From NCBI GenBank assembly GCA_016882485.1, contig VGPT01000001.1, forward strand, positions 28,022 to 92,021: a stretch of 64,000 nucleotides of DNA, given 5' to 3'. The notes below the pieces were generated by a model. That model was not told where the DNA came from and made no database searches. It saw nothing but the letters and a program-made list of their open reading frames with translations. Source of the stretch: Cyanobacteria bacterium M_surface_10_m1_298. GTDB taxonomy: Bacteria > Cyanobacteriota > Cyanobacteriia > PCC-6307 > Cyanobiaceae. Positions 27,367-36,961 of the stretch are shown here, piece by piece; position 1 is the first letter of the stretch; each line of letters begins with the position of its first letter. The position numbers and the translations under genes are program-made.

Positions 27367-27783
27367 GTGAGGGGACCCCTTGGGAGCGAGCGCCAGGTGC
27401 GGAACAATGGCCAGGACCAGGCCGAACTCAGGAGCGCCATCGCCAACGAGGATCCCACTGAAACGCATCGCCAGCTCCATCCGCTGCCGCGCGGGCTGGT
27501 GGAGCTCTACGGACTGCTGGCGGTGCTGTTTGTGCTGGTGCCCGAATGGATGGCCGATGGAGCGCTGGCGGGCTTCCGCTCAGGTCGCCGTGGCAGTGAC
27601 TTGCCGATGACGACGATGGCCTGGCAGCGGGTCCCGGAACTGCGCCTGGCCTCGATGAATCTGCGGGAGCTTCGCTCCCTCGCGTCCGAGCTGCATCTGT
27701 GGGGATATGGCGGTCTGAACCGGGATCAACTGAGCCGCCGCCTGCTGCGCAGAATCAAGGCGAAACGGGGCAAAGCGCTGTGA
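27367..27783 (+). CDS. Hypothetical protein with Rho-N/SAP-like C-terminal helices
   Basis: A 138-aa frame starting at GTG. The first 35 residues are polar and may not all be translated; a central hydrophobic segment (LVELYGLLAVLFVLVPEWM) could be membrane-associated. The C-terminal 45 residues LASMNLRELRSLASELHLWGYGGLNRDQLSRRLLRRIK look like the helix-extended-loop-helix of Rho-N/SAP domains (ELR-LA-EL-GY-L-R-L), which bind nucleic acids. It is the last gene of a three-gene small-protein run and ends 15 bases before tRNA-Pro. Confidence 0.6.
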   Translation: MRGPLGSERQVRNNGQDQAELRSAIANEDPTETHRQLHPLPRGLVELYGLLAVLFVLVPEWMADGALAGFRSGRRGSDLPMTTMAWQRVPELRLASMNLRELRSLASELHLWGYGGLNRDQLSRRLLRRIKAKRGKAL

Positions 27784-27798
27784 TAGCTTCTATCTCGC

Positions 27799-27872
27799 CG
27801 GGGCGTAGCGCAGCTTGGTAGCGCACCACTTTGGGGTAGTGGGGGTCGTGGGTTCAAATCCCGCCGCTCCGA
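27799..27872 (+). tRNA. tRNA-Pro (anticodon GGG)
   Basis: A complete cloverleaf is readable: acceptor CGGGGCG pairs with CGCTCCG (one G-U), D-arm GCGC/GCGC, anticodon stem CCACT/AGTGG enclosing the loop TTGGGGT, giving anticodon GGG with G37. The variable region is GGGTC, and the T-arm GTGGG/CCCGC carries the TTCAAAT loop. The discriminator is A73 and the CCA end is not encoded. It reads CCC and CCU codons, useful in this Pro-rich genome. Confidence 0.93.
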
Positions 27873-27898
27873 TTTCTTGATCCGGCATCAACCCTTCC

Positions 27899-27922
27899 AC
27901 CACCCACCCGGGTGGTTTTTTT
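27899..27922 (+). terminator. Rho-independent terminator after tRNA-Pro
   Basis: ACCACCC-ACCC-GGGTGGT forms a 7-bp stem with a 4-base loop, followed immediately by a run of T residues. It lies 26 bases after the tRNA and would end its transcript ahead of the convergent gene. Confidence 0.85.
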
Positions 27923-27957
27923 ATGGCTGAAGCGAAGGGCTTCTCACTCCTCTGGGT

Positions 27958-28206
27958 TCACTCCAAGCGGGTGTGCACCCGGTAGCGCTCCAACCAGCGG
28001 TTCACCCGACCTCGCAGGGATGGAGGAACTTCTTCGAGGAGCTGAGACAACTCCAGGGCCGCCAGGCGCTTGAGATCTCTAACGTCCACATGCCAGAGGG
28101 CTTCCGCCTCCCGAATCAAACGCGCCCAGGTGCGGGTGTTCTGCCAGCGCTGCACTTTGCTGGTGGCGCAGGGCCGATACGGCCTGCCCCTCGCGTTCGG
28201 TGCCAT
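27958..28206 (-). CDS. Small hypothetical helical protein
   Basis: An 82-aa frame whose C-terminal 60 residues look genuinely coding: WQNTRTWARLIREAEALWHVDVRDLKRLAALELSQLLEEVPPSLRGRVNRWLERYRVHTRLE is strongly amphipathic and helical, with a conserved-looking Arg/Leu pattern. The first 18 residues are weaker, and a start at the internal GTG (VQRWQ) is possible. No known domain. It lies downstream of the DnaQ-like gene on the same strand with a gap of about 90 bases. Confidence 0.5.
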   Translation of the reverse strand: MAPNARGRPYRPCATSKVQRWQNTRTWARLIREAEALWHVDVRDLKRLAALELSQLLEEVPPSLRGRVNRWLERYRVHTRLE

Positions 28207-28294
28207 GACATGGGCCTGACGGCATCCTCACCATGGGAAAGCCGCTCAGACAATGGTGCAAATGGAAGGTTCCGCTTCCTGTTGCTGAAGCAAA

Positions 28295-29113
28295 TCAGGC
28301 GCTTCGGCGCTGGGAGCCCTCATCCACAGGAACCACAGGAAAGTCGAGCCGGTTGACCTCCCGCTCGGAGAGGCGGCGGCTCCAGGCCCCGCTGATGGGC
28401 TCATTCCAGCGGAAGCCTGCCTCCCGCGCTTTGTGGCGTTCCTCATAGGAGAGGCGGGCGCGATACAGGCGTCTGGGCTCAAGCCCTTCAACCAGCAGTT
28501 GTTCGAGATCCTCACAACGCTCGAACACCTGAGCCAGGTAGATGCAATCGGTGAGGGCACGGTGTGCAGCCCAGACCGGCACGCTGTAAGCCAGGGCCAA
28601 GTCGCGCACAGAGGGGTTGGCTCGCAGGCAACGATCCGCCGGCCAGCGGATGTCCTCCATCGTGCAGAGCCAGGGTTTGTGGATCGGAGGCAGCGGGGCA
28701 ATCCCAAACCACTGGCGATCAAAGGCAGCGTTGTGAGCCACCACCAGATCCGCGCTGCTCAGCAGGGCCTCAAACCACTCCAGACCCTGCTGCCAGGGTT
28801 GGGGTTGCTGGGTGAGCGCAGGGTCGATGCCATTCACGGCCTGAGCAGGGTTCTGCTCGCAGGGGAACAGCAGAGACAGCTGGCTGAGAACCGAGCGACG
28901 CGGGAGGTCAAACAAGATGGCCCCCAGCTCGATGCAGCGATCCTGTTGGGGATCGAGGCCTGTGGTCTCCGTATCCAGGATCAGCAGCCGTTGGGGCTGC
29001 CCACTGTTTTGCAGCGGAGCAGGCACGGCAGCCAGAGGGGCTGACGCTGGAGCCGCCATCAGACCCAGGAGGTCCGCCTGCTCCCAGGGTTGCGGAGGTT
29101 CAGCCGTGGCCAT
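28295..29113 (-). CDS. DnaQ-like 3'-5' exonuclease
   Basis: A DEDDh exonuclease of the DNA polymerase III epsilon superfamily. The 272-aa protein has the three Exo motifs: ILDTETTGLDPQQDRCIELGAI (D-x-E) near residue 50, HNAAFDRQWF near 130, and the HRALTDCIYLAQVF motif near 180 with the His/Asp pair. The N-terminal 40 residues are a Pro/Ala-rich linker, and a C-terminal extension of about 70 residues (KAREAGFRWNEPISGAWSRRL) follows. It may proofread DnaE or act in repair; the extension is unlike plain epsilon. Confidence 0.88.
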   Translation of the reverse strand: MATAEPPQPWEQADLLGLMAAPASAPLAAVPAPLQNSGQPQRLLILDTETTGLDPQQDRCIELGAILFDLPRRSVLSQLSLLFPCEQNPAQAVNGIDPALTQQPQPWQQGLEWFEALLSSADLVVAHNAAFDRQWFGIAPLPPIHKPWLCTMEDIRWPADRCLRANPSVRDLALAYSVPVWAAHRALTDCIYLAQVFERCEDLEQLLVEGLEPRRLYRARLSYEERHKAREAGFRWNEPISGAWSRRLSEREVNRLDFPVVPVDEGSQRRSA

Positions 29114-29158
29114 GGGGCGCTGCGGGTCGGCTTCATGATCCCAGGCCGTGCCAAGCCC

Positions 29159-29168
29159 TGCCTAGGGT
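29159..29168 (+). promoter_or_regulatory. Promoter motif TGCCTAGGGT upstream of the peroxiredoxin gene
   Basis: TAGGGT ends 24 bases before TTG 29192. It lies downstream of the ATG at 29135, which is why the TTG is preferred as translation start. Confidence 0.45.
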
Positions 29169-29191
29169 CTTGCCAAATTCTGCGATCAGTC

Positions 29192-29656
29192 TTGGCTCCA
29201 GCCCTCAACACCGGCGACTCCGCTCCCCTGATCGCCCTCAGCGACCAGAACGGCAACGAACGCCGCAGCGATCAACTCGCCGGCAAGGCCCTTGTGCTGT
29301 TCTTCTATCCCAAGGACGACACCCCCGGCTGCACGATGGAGGCCTGCGCCTTCCGTGACAGCTACGCCGATCTACAGGCGCTCGGCGCCGAGGTGTGGGG
29401 TGTGAGCGGCGATGACGCCTCCAGCCACCAGCGGTTCGCCCAGCGTCACAACCTGCCCTATCCATTGTTGGTGGACAAGGGGAATCAGCTGCGCAAGGCC
29501 TTCGGTGTGCCAAGCGTGCTGGGCCTGCTGCCCGGGCGAGTCACCTACGTGATCGATGGATCAGGCGTGATCCGGCACGTGTTCAACAACCTGCTCGATG
29601 GCCCGGCCCACCGCCGCGAAGCGATTGAGGCGCTGAGATCTCTGCAGAGCGCATGA
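29192..29656 (+). CDS. Peroxiredoxin (thioredoxin-dependent, PrxQ/BCP type)
   Basis: Reduces hydrogen and alkyl peroxides with thioredoxin. The core has the PrxQ/BCP motif FFYPKDDTPGCTMEACAFRDSY, with the peroxidatic Cys in PGCT and the resolving Cys five residues later, characteristic of atypical 2-Cys PrxQ. The TTG start at 29192 gives 154 aa (APALNTGDSAPLIALSDQNG), the usual family size, and fits the upstream promoter. ATG 29135 or 29090 would add an unconserved leader. Its stop overlaps the DUF1350 gene start (ATGA). Confidence 0.88.
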   Translation: MAPALNTGDSAPLIALSDQNGNERRSDQLAGKALVLFFYPKDDTPGCTMEACAFRDSYADLQALGAEVWGVSGDDASSHQRFAQRHNLPYPLLVDKGNQLRKAFGVPSVLGLLPGRVTYVIDGSGVIRHVFNNLLDGPAHRREAIEALRSLQSA

Positions 29657-30366
29657 GCTGGCGCCAGCGGGGCAGTCTCTGGTTGCTGGATCCCCCAGGT
29701 CGTGCAATCAGGGGCGTGATTCAGTTCATCGGGGGTAGCTATCTCGCTGCGACCCCTCAACTCAGCTACCGCCGCCTGCTCGAGGCCCTGGCCCGCCAGG
29801 GCCTGGCCATCCAAGCCTGGAGTTATGTGCCGGGTTTCGATCACCAGGCCCAGGCCAATGAAGCCTGGAGGCTGTTCCGAGGTGTTCGCCCCGACAATCT
29901 GCACTGCCTGCGCCTCGGCCACAGCCTCGGCTGCAAGCTGCATCTGCTGGCCCCCGACAACGGGCGTGGCTGCAGCGGGCTAGCCGCCCTGAGCTTCAAC
30001 AACTTCTCAGCGGAACGCAGCGTGCCACTGCTGGCAGAACTCGGCCCTCGTCTCGGGATCCAGAGCGAGTTCAGCCCCTCCCCCAGTGAAACCCTGCGGC
30101 TCGTGGCAGCTAATTACCGCCAACCGCGCAACCTGCTGGTGCGCTTCAACCGTGATCGCATCGACCAAAGCCGGCGTCTGGAGGCGGTGCTGCTCGCGCG
30201 TGAATCGGATCAGACCGAGCAGATCGAGCTATCAGGTGATCATCTCACCCCCGCCAGTGCCGGCCTGCGCCAGAACCTCTTGGGGGCATGGGCCGATGAC
30301 CCGAGCCGTCAGCGGCAGATCGACACCCTGGCGGAGACCATCGGGCGCTGGTGGCTCAGTCCCTGA
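29653..30366 (+). CDS. DUF1350 family (alpha/beta-hydrolase-like) protein
   Basis: A 237-aa protein of the DUF1350 family, found in cyanobacteria and plastids. The N-terminus RAIRGVIQFIGGSYLAATPQLSYRRLLEALARQG and the nucleophile-elbow-like LRLGHSLGCKLHLL (GHSLG around Ser) indicate an alpha/beta-hydrolase fold; whether it is catalytic is unknown. Start and peroxiredoxin stop overlap by four bases (ATGA). It is convergent with acs. Confidence 0.85.
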   Translation: MSWRQRGSLWLLDPPGRAIRGVIQFIGGSYLAATPQLSYRRLLEALARQGLAIQAWSYVPGFDHQAQANEAWRLFRGVRPDNLHCLRLGHSLGCKLHLLAPDNGRGCSGLAALSFNNFSAERSVPLLAELGPRLGIQSEFSPSPSETLRLVAANYRQPRNLLVRFNRDRIDQSRRLEAVLLARESDQTEQIELSGDHLTPASAGLRQNLLGAWADDPSRQRQIDTLAETIGRWWLSP

Positions 30367-30375
30367 GTCGATCGG

Positions 30376-32346
<1,971 letters not shown>

Positions 32347-32384
32347 GGGGCCGCAAGCAAGGCAATTCATCCATTCAAGCGAGG

Positions 32385-32423
32385 AAAAAGGCCCTGCAGC
32401 AGCGCTGTAACGCGGCTGCAGGG
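32385..32423 (-). terminator. Terminator-like hairpin in the acs leader
   Basis: CCCTGCAGC and GCTGCAGGG form a perfect 9-bp stem; the loop can pair further (GCG/CGC). On the minus strand the stem is followed by C and five T residues. It lies between the divergent HAD and acs genes, so for the minus strand it precedes acs rather than following a gene. It could be an attenuator or could block antisense transcription. Confidence 0.55.
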
Positions 32424-32449
32424 AAGGGCCTCTAGATCAGGATGGGGAC

Positions 32450-33127
32450 ATGGTCCGCCCCGCCGCCTGCCTGTTTGATCTCGACGGGCTCCTGCTCGAT
32501 ACCGAGCCTCTGCATGCGGAGGCCTGGCAACAGGCCTCCAGCCACTTCGGCCTCCGCTTGCAGAGCGATGAACTGATGGCCCTGCGCGGACGCCGGCGCC
32601 TCGACTGCGCCGATCAGGTGCGCCAGTGGATCGCGGCCGCTGGATACGACGCTCCCAGTCTCGAGGAGCTGCTGGCCGTCCGCCAGCCGATCGCTGAGGC
32701 CCTACTGGTGCAGGCCCAGCCAATGCCAGGTGCCAAGGCCCTGGTGGAACGCTGCCACGACCTTGGCGTGCCGATGGCCTTGGCCACCAGCAGCTCCCGT
32801 TCAGCGGTCGCCCTGAAAGCGGAACCCCACCCCTGGATTGCCTTGATCAAAGAGCGCGTCCATGGGGATGACCCGGATCTCAAGCGGGGTAAACCCGAGC
32901 CCGATGTGTTCGAACTGGCGGCAGAACGACTCGGGGTGCTCTGCCGAGACAGCTGGGCCTTCGAGGATTCCCCCGCAGGGGCAACGGCCGCCATCGCCGC
33001 AGGTTGCCGGGTGCTGGTGATGCCGCCGTCAGACCTCCAGCCCGCCGAGCGGATGCGGCGTTACCCCGAAGGCATCTGGCAATTCCTGAGTGACCTAACG
33101 GCGGTTCTGCCGCTCCTGGAGAAGTGA
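32450..33127 (+). CDS. HAD-superfamily hydrolase (beta-phosphoglucomutase-like)
   Basis: A 225-aa HAD phosphatase of subfamily IA. Motif I is ACLFDLDGLLLDTEPLHAEAW (nucleophile Asp and acid/base Asp), motif II Ser/Thr in MALATSSSRSAV, motif III Lys in KRGKPEPDVF, and motif IV acidic pair in FEDSPAGATAAIAAGC. A helical cap follows motif I. Substrate could be a sugar or nucleotide phosphate; 'GPP-like' or pseudouridine phosphatase are possible. It is divergent from acs and convergent with the prenyl synthase gene. Confidence 0.88.
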   Translation: MVRPAACLFDLDGLLLDTEPLHAEAWQQASSHFGLRLQSDELMALRGRRRLDCADQVRQWIAAAGYDAPSLEELLAVRQPIAEALLVQAQPMPGAKALVERCHDLGVPMALATSSSRSAVALKAEPHPWIALIKERVHGDDPDLKRGKPEPDVFELAAERLGVLCRDSWAFEDSPAGATAAIAAGCRVLVMPPSDLQPAERMRRYPEGIWQFLSDLTAVLPLLEK

Positions 33128-33133
33128 GCGGCC

Positions 33134-34105
33134 TCAGTACAGCCGGCTCAGCACAAAGTCAGGCAGGGCCAGCAGCGCACTGCGGCACTCCGACTGGGGG
33201 AGCCAATTGAGGGCGTCACGGGCTTCATTGGCAAAACTTTCAGCCAAGCTTCTGGAGCGCTGAATCGCCTGGCTACTGCGCACCAGATCAAGAGCCTGTT
33301 CCAGATCCCCAGCCTCACTGAACTCACGCTCGATCAGGCCGGCCAGAGCAGGACGCTCCTCCAAGGCATAAAGAGCCGGAGCGGTGAGATAGCCGCTGGC
33401 TAGATCGCTGGCAGCAGGTTTGCCGAGCTGTTGATCACTGCCGGTGAAATCGAGGATGTCATCCACCACCTGAAAAGCCAGACCCAGCTGTCGTCCAAAG
33501 CGATAAAGATCATCGAGCTGCTGTTCGGGCAGCTCACTGAGAACCCCCGCGGCGCGGGCACTGTTGGCAATCAACGAAGCCGTTTTGCAGTAGCTCTTCT
33601 CGAGGTAGGTCTCGAAGCTTTGACCTGTGTCGTAGCGGTAGAGCCCCTGCTTCACCTCTCCGTCCGCGAGATCCATGATCACGCGGGAGAGCAGCTTCAC
33701 CACCTCCAGGTTGTCGAGGTTGGCGAGGTGCCAGCTGGCCTGGGCGAACAAGAAGTCACCCGCCAGCACGGCGACGCGGTGATTGAAGCGGCTATGCACC
33801 GTGTCGACGCCTCGACGGGTCGAGGCCTCATCCACCACATCGTCATGAACCAGGGAGGCGGTGTGGATCATCTCGGTGATCTCCGCCAGACGACGATGAC
33901 GGGCGCTCAGATCTCCATCAGGCGAGAGCGCGCGGGACAACAGCAGCACAATTCCAGGCCGCAGCCGCTTGCCGCCGGCACTGAACAAATGTTCGGCAGC
34001 AGCCTGCAGGATCGGATGACCAGCACCGATCAGGCTGCGGAGATCACTCAGCAGAGCCTCGAGATCGGTCTCGACGGGCTGAAGCAGCTCTGCAACGGTG
34101 GCCAT
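33134..34105 (-). CDS. sds: Long-chain all-trans polyprenyl diphosphate synthase (solanesyl type)
   Basis: Extends farnesyl or geranylgeranyl diphosphate to the C45 tail of plastoquinone. The 323-aa protein has both Asp-rich motifs: first SLVHDDVVDEASTRRG near residue 80, second FQVVDDILDFTGSDQQLGKP near 205, plus GGKRLRPGIVLLLSRAL. A small residue pattern ahead of the first motif (EMIHTASL) agrees with a long-chain enzyme rather than FPP/GGPP synthase. ATG 34105 gives the expected length. It ends a minus-strand run nitrilase-amidase-murI-sds. Confidence 0.9.
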   Translation of the reverse strand: MATVAELLQPVETDLEALLSDLRSLIGAGHPILQAAAEHLFSAGGKRLRPGIVLLLSRALSPDGDLSARHRRLAEITEMIHTASLVHDDVVDEASTRRGVDTVHSRFNHRVAVLAGDFLFAQASWHLANLDNLEVVKLLSRVIMDLADGEVKQGLYRYDTGQSFETYLEKSYCKTASLIANSARAAGVLSELPEQQLDDLYRFGRQLGLAFQVVDDILDFTGSDQQLGKPAASDLASGYLTAPALYALEERPALAGLIEREFSEAGDLEQALDLVRSSQAIQRSRSLAESFANEARDALNWLPQSECRSALLALPDFVLSRLY

Positions 34106-34156
34106 GACCCCCTGCGGTGCGCCGATCCTAGAAGGCACGCGCCGCCGACCGCTGGC

Positions 34157-34990
34157 CTAAACGGGCGCGGATGCGAGGCGCAGCAGAGGCCCGGGCCGCC
34201 AGATCAGAGCTTCACTGCTGCACTGGGCTCCCACCAGCCGTGCCACCGCCCGATCAAAGGCCTCGGGATCCGCACTGGTGAAGAAGCGATGCTCGGCCAC
34301 GGCCGAACTTTTCGCCAGCAGAGCCCCCTGGCGCAACACATCCGCCAGATGCTTCGCCACCGCAGGGGCGGGATCCAGCACCGCCATCGATGGGCCGACC
34401 AGCCGCCGAATCGCCTCGATCACAAAGGGATAGTGCGTGCAGCCCAGCACGATGGTGTCGGCCCCAGCCGCCAGCATCGGCGCCAGAAAACGCTGGAGAG
34501 CAGCATCGCAATGGGGCCCCTCGAGATCCCCCTGCTCCACGAGATCGGCCAAACCGATGCACACCTGCTCCACCACTGTCACGGCACTGGCGGTGCGGCC
34601 CACGGTGGCCCGGTAAAGCTGGCCCTGAAAGGTAGCCGGTGTGGCCATCACACCCACGACTCCGCTGCGGGTCAGTTGCACGGCAGGCTTGACCGCCGGC
34701 TCTAGGCCAAGGATCGGCAGTTGGGGAAACCGCTGCCGGAGCGGCTCAAGCGCCACCGCTGAGGCGGTGTTGCAGGCCACCACAATCGCCTTGCACCCCT
34801 CCGAGACCAGGTGCTCAGCAATGGCGAGGCAGTACTCCTGAATCTCAACGGCGGAGCGGTTGCCGTAGGGCACATGGGCCTGATCGGCAACGTAGTGCGT
34901 GGATTCCGCAGGCAGGCAGTGGACGATCTGTCGCCAGACGCTCAAGCCACCGACGCCGGAATCGAAGATGCCGATGGGGGCCCCACTCAT
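34157..34990 (-). CDS. murI: Glutamate racemase
   Basis: Supplies D-glutamate for peptidoglycan. The 277-aa protein opens SGAPIGIFDSGVGGLSVWRQI, with the two catalytic cysteines in VVACNTASAVA near residue 77 and VLGCTHYPFVIEAIRR near 185. Family length is normal. The start overlaps the amidase stop as ATGA, so the two peptidoglycan genes are coupled. Confidence 0.96.
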   Translation of the reverse strand: MSGAPIGIFDSGVGGLSVWRQIVHCLPAESTHYVADQAHVPYGNRSAVEIQEYCLAIAEHLVSEGCKAIVVACNTASAVALEPLRQRFPQLPILGLEPAVKPAVQLTRSGVVGVMATPATFQGQLYRATVGRTASAVTVVEQVCIGLADLVEQGDLEGPHCDAALQRFLAPMLAAGADTIVLGCTHYPFVIEAIRRLVGPSMAVLDPAPAVAKHLADVLRQGALLAKSSAVAEHRFFTSADPEAFDRAVARLVGAQCSSEALIWRPGPLLRLASAPV

Positions 34991-36087
34991 GGGTATGCCG
35001 CCAGGTAGTTGAGGATGCCCCCAGCGATAGCTACGGCCATCCGCCGGCGGAAACCTGGATCAGCCAGCCGCGGAGAATCCAATTGGCCGGTCACGAAGCC
35101 CATCTCCGCCAGGGCGGCAGGCATCACGGTGCGGCGGATCACAAAGAAGCGCCCTGAACGGGCGCCGCGATCGGGGCTGCCTGGTGACACCGCCAGCATC
35201 TGAGCCTGGATGGCCTCGGCGAAGGCCTTCGAGCGGCCACCCTGAAAATAGAAGGTCTCAATGCCATTCACATCCGGGCGAGACAGGCTCAAGGCATTGG
35301 CGTGAATGCTCAAGAAGAGATCAGCGCCGCTGTTGTTGGCCAGGGCGACCCGGGGCGGCAGATCCACATCCACCTCCGAGGTGCGTGTGAGCAGCACCTG
35401 AACGCCCTTGGCTTGGAGGATCTGGGCCACCTGCAGGCTCACATCGAGCACAACATCGGTTTCGCGCAACCCGTTGATCCCGACCGCGCCGGGATCGGGG
35501 CCCCCATGCCCAGGATCTAGCACGACCTTGTAGCGGCCAGCGGGGACATCCGCCAGTCCGGCAAGGTTGGGGATCGGACCGGAGGGGATGCCCAGCGATG
35601 GCGGGGGCACGGCGCGCCAACTCGGGGTGGATGGTGCCTCGAGGCTGCCCTCACCGATGGCGGTGAGGCCGCGCACAGCAGGGCCGAACTCCATCGACCA
35701 GCGGTCCACCTGGGTCCCCACCAGGCGGATGGAACGGGGGTCCAGGCGCGTGCCCGGACGGAACTCGATCACCAGGCGGGTGGTGGTGTCGGATGGTCGG
35801 CCGACCCGCACTTCACGAATGGCCCCGCTCCCACGAATGGAGCGGGTGCGCTGGGGAGCACCGGGAAGATCGAGCCAGATGCGAGGGCCGATGGCACCTT
35901 GGCCTTCCTCGAAGAACGCCTCGACGCGCGTGGCCGGGGGCGTGCGCAACTCCAGAACGCCATCCGAGCTGATCCGCCAAGCGGAGAGCGCACTGATGGC
36001 AGCAGCCGGCAGCGCCCACAGCACGGTGGCCACCGCAGGCAGCAAGAGTAAGCGCCGGAGCAGGCCCCTAGGAGATGACGACCTCAC
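34987..36087 (-). CDS. N-acetylmuramoyl-L-alanine amidase (AmiC type) with AMIN domain
   Basis: Zinc amidase that cleaves the stem peptide from glycan during septum splitting. GTG 36087 gives a clear signal peptide (RSSSPRGLLRRLLLLPAVATVLWALPAAA), followed by an AMIN-like beta domain (residues 35-145), a linker, and the Amidase_3 domain with zinc ligands in VVLDPGHGGPDPGAVG near 180, the Glu in GLRETDVVLDVSLQ and LFLSIHANALS near 265. The 414-aa ORF in the track adds an implausible leader inside the nitrilase gene. It lies seven bases after the nitrilase stop and overlaps murI. Confidence 0.92.
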   Translation of the reverse strand: MRSSSPRGLLRRLLLLPAVATVLWALPAAAISALSAWRISSDGVLELRTPPATRVEAFFEEGQGAIGPRIWLDLPGAPQRTRSIRGSGAIREVRVGRPSDTTTRLVIEFRPGTRLDPRSIRLVGTQVDRWSMEFGPAVRGLTAIGEGSLEAPSTPSWRAVPPPSLGIPSGPIPNLAGLADVPAGRYKVVLDPGHGGPDPGAVGINGLRETDVVLDVSLQVAQILQAKGVQVLLTRTSEVDVDLPPRVALANNSGADLFLSIHANALSLSRPDVNGIETFYFQGGRSKAFAEAIQAQMLAVSPGSPDRGARSGRFFVIRRTVMPAALAEMGFVTGQLDSPRLADPGFRRRMAVAIAGGILNYLAAYP

Positions 36088-36094
36088 AGCCGAC

Positions 36095-36913
36095 TTAGAA
36101 CAGAGCTGGTCGGCGATGCTTGAGGCTCGGCATCTGCGCCTGAATGCGCTGGCGATGCCCCACATCCACTGGAGCCACAGCCTGCCCCGTGGATGTGCCG
36201 GCGTCGGAGAGCACGGTGCCCCAGGGGTCAATCACCAGGGCATGCCCATGGGTCTGTCGACGACCCCCGTGGCTGCCGGTTTGGGCCGGAGCCAGGACAT
36301 AAGCAGTGTTTTCAATGGCGCGGGCCTGCAACAGCACCTGCCAATGGTCTTTCCCGGTAAAGGCCGTAAAGGCCGCGGGAATGAACAACAGATCCGCTCC
36401 CGATCCAGCCAGATAGCGATACAGCTCCGGGAAGCGAACGTCGTAACAGATGGAGAGACCGACGCGACAGAGACCCGGCACATCCACCACCGGTGGCAAG
36501 GCCTGACCGGGCTGGACGGTGGCCGACTCCCGGTAGGTGTTGCCGTCGGGCAGATCGACATCGAAGAGATGGATCTTGTCGTAACGGGCAAGGATCTGAC
36601 CGTCCTTACCCACCAGCTCAGCGCGGTTACTGGTGAGCCCCGGGCCGGCCGGAACGGGGTAGCCCCCACCCAGCAGGGTCACCTGGTAGCGACGCGCCAT
36701 GGTCACCAGGAAGCGCTGGCTCTGCTCCGCAATCAAGGCGGCCAACTCCAAGCGCTGGGCATCGTCGCCCATGAAGGCGAAGTTTTCGGGCAGACCGACG
36801 AGCTCTGAGCCGCGCCGGGCGGCCAACTCGATCTGCTCCTCCGCCGACGCGAAATTGGCCTCGAGATCAGCGCCGCTGTTGAGCTGGATCGCTGCAGCCA
36901 GAAAGCTTGTCAA
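36095..36913 (-). CDS. Carbon-nitrogen hydrolase (nitrilase superfamily, Nit2/deaminated glutathione amidase-like)
   Basis: A 272-aa nitrilase-superfamily enzyme with the complete Glu-Lys-Cys triad: E in VGLPENFAFMG near residue 40, K in RYDKIHLFDVDLP near 110 and C in LSICYDVRFPELYR near 147. The DVRFPELYR block is typical of the Nit1/Nit2 group (deaminated glutathione or omega-amidase). The start is TTG 36913 (MTSFLAAAIQLNSG). First gene of the minus-strand run into the amidase. Confidence 0.9.
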   Translation of the reverse strand: MTSFLAAAIQLNSGADLEANFASAEEQIELAARRGSELVGLPENFAFMGDDAQRLELAALIAEQSQRFLVTMARRYQVTLLGGGYPVPAGPGLTSNRAELVGKDGQILARYDKIHLFDVDLPDGNTYRESATVQPGQALPPVVDVPGLCRVGLSICYDVRFPELYRYLAGSGADLLFIPAAFTAFTGKDHWQVLLQARAIENTAYVLAPAQTGSHGGRRQTHGHALVIDPWGTVLSDAGTSTGQAVAPVDVGHRQRIQAQMPSLKHRRPALF

Positions 36914-36961
36914 CGCTGGAGTTTTGCCACCAAGGGCACTGTAAGGGGGCCTGCAATGGCC

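Noticed and set aside
27940-27960. Yfr1-like string CACTCCTC
   Set aside because: Yfr1 needs ACTCCTCACAC in a loop between two stems; here the string is incomplete and unstructured.
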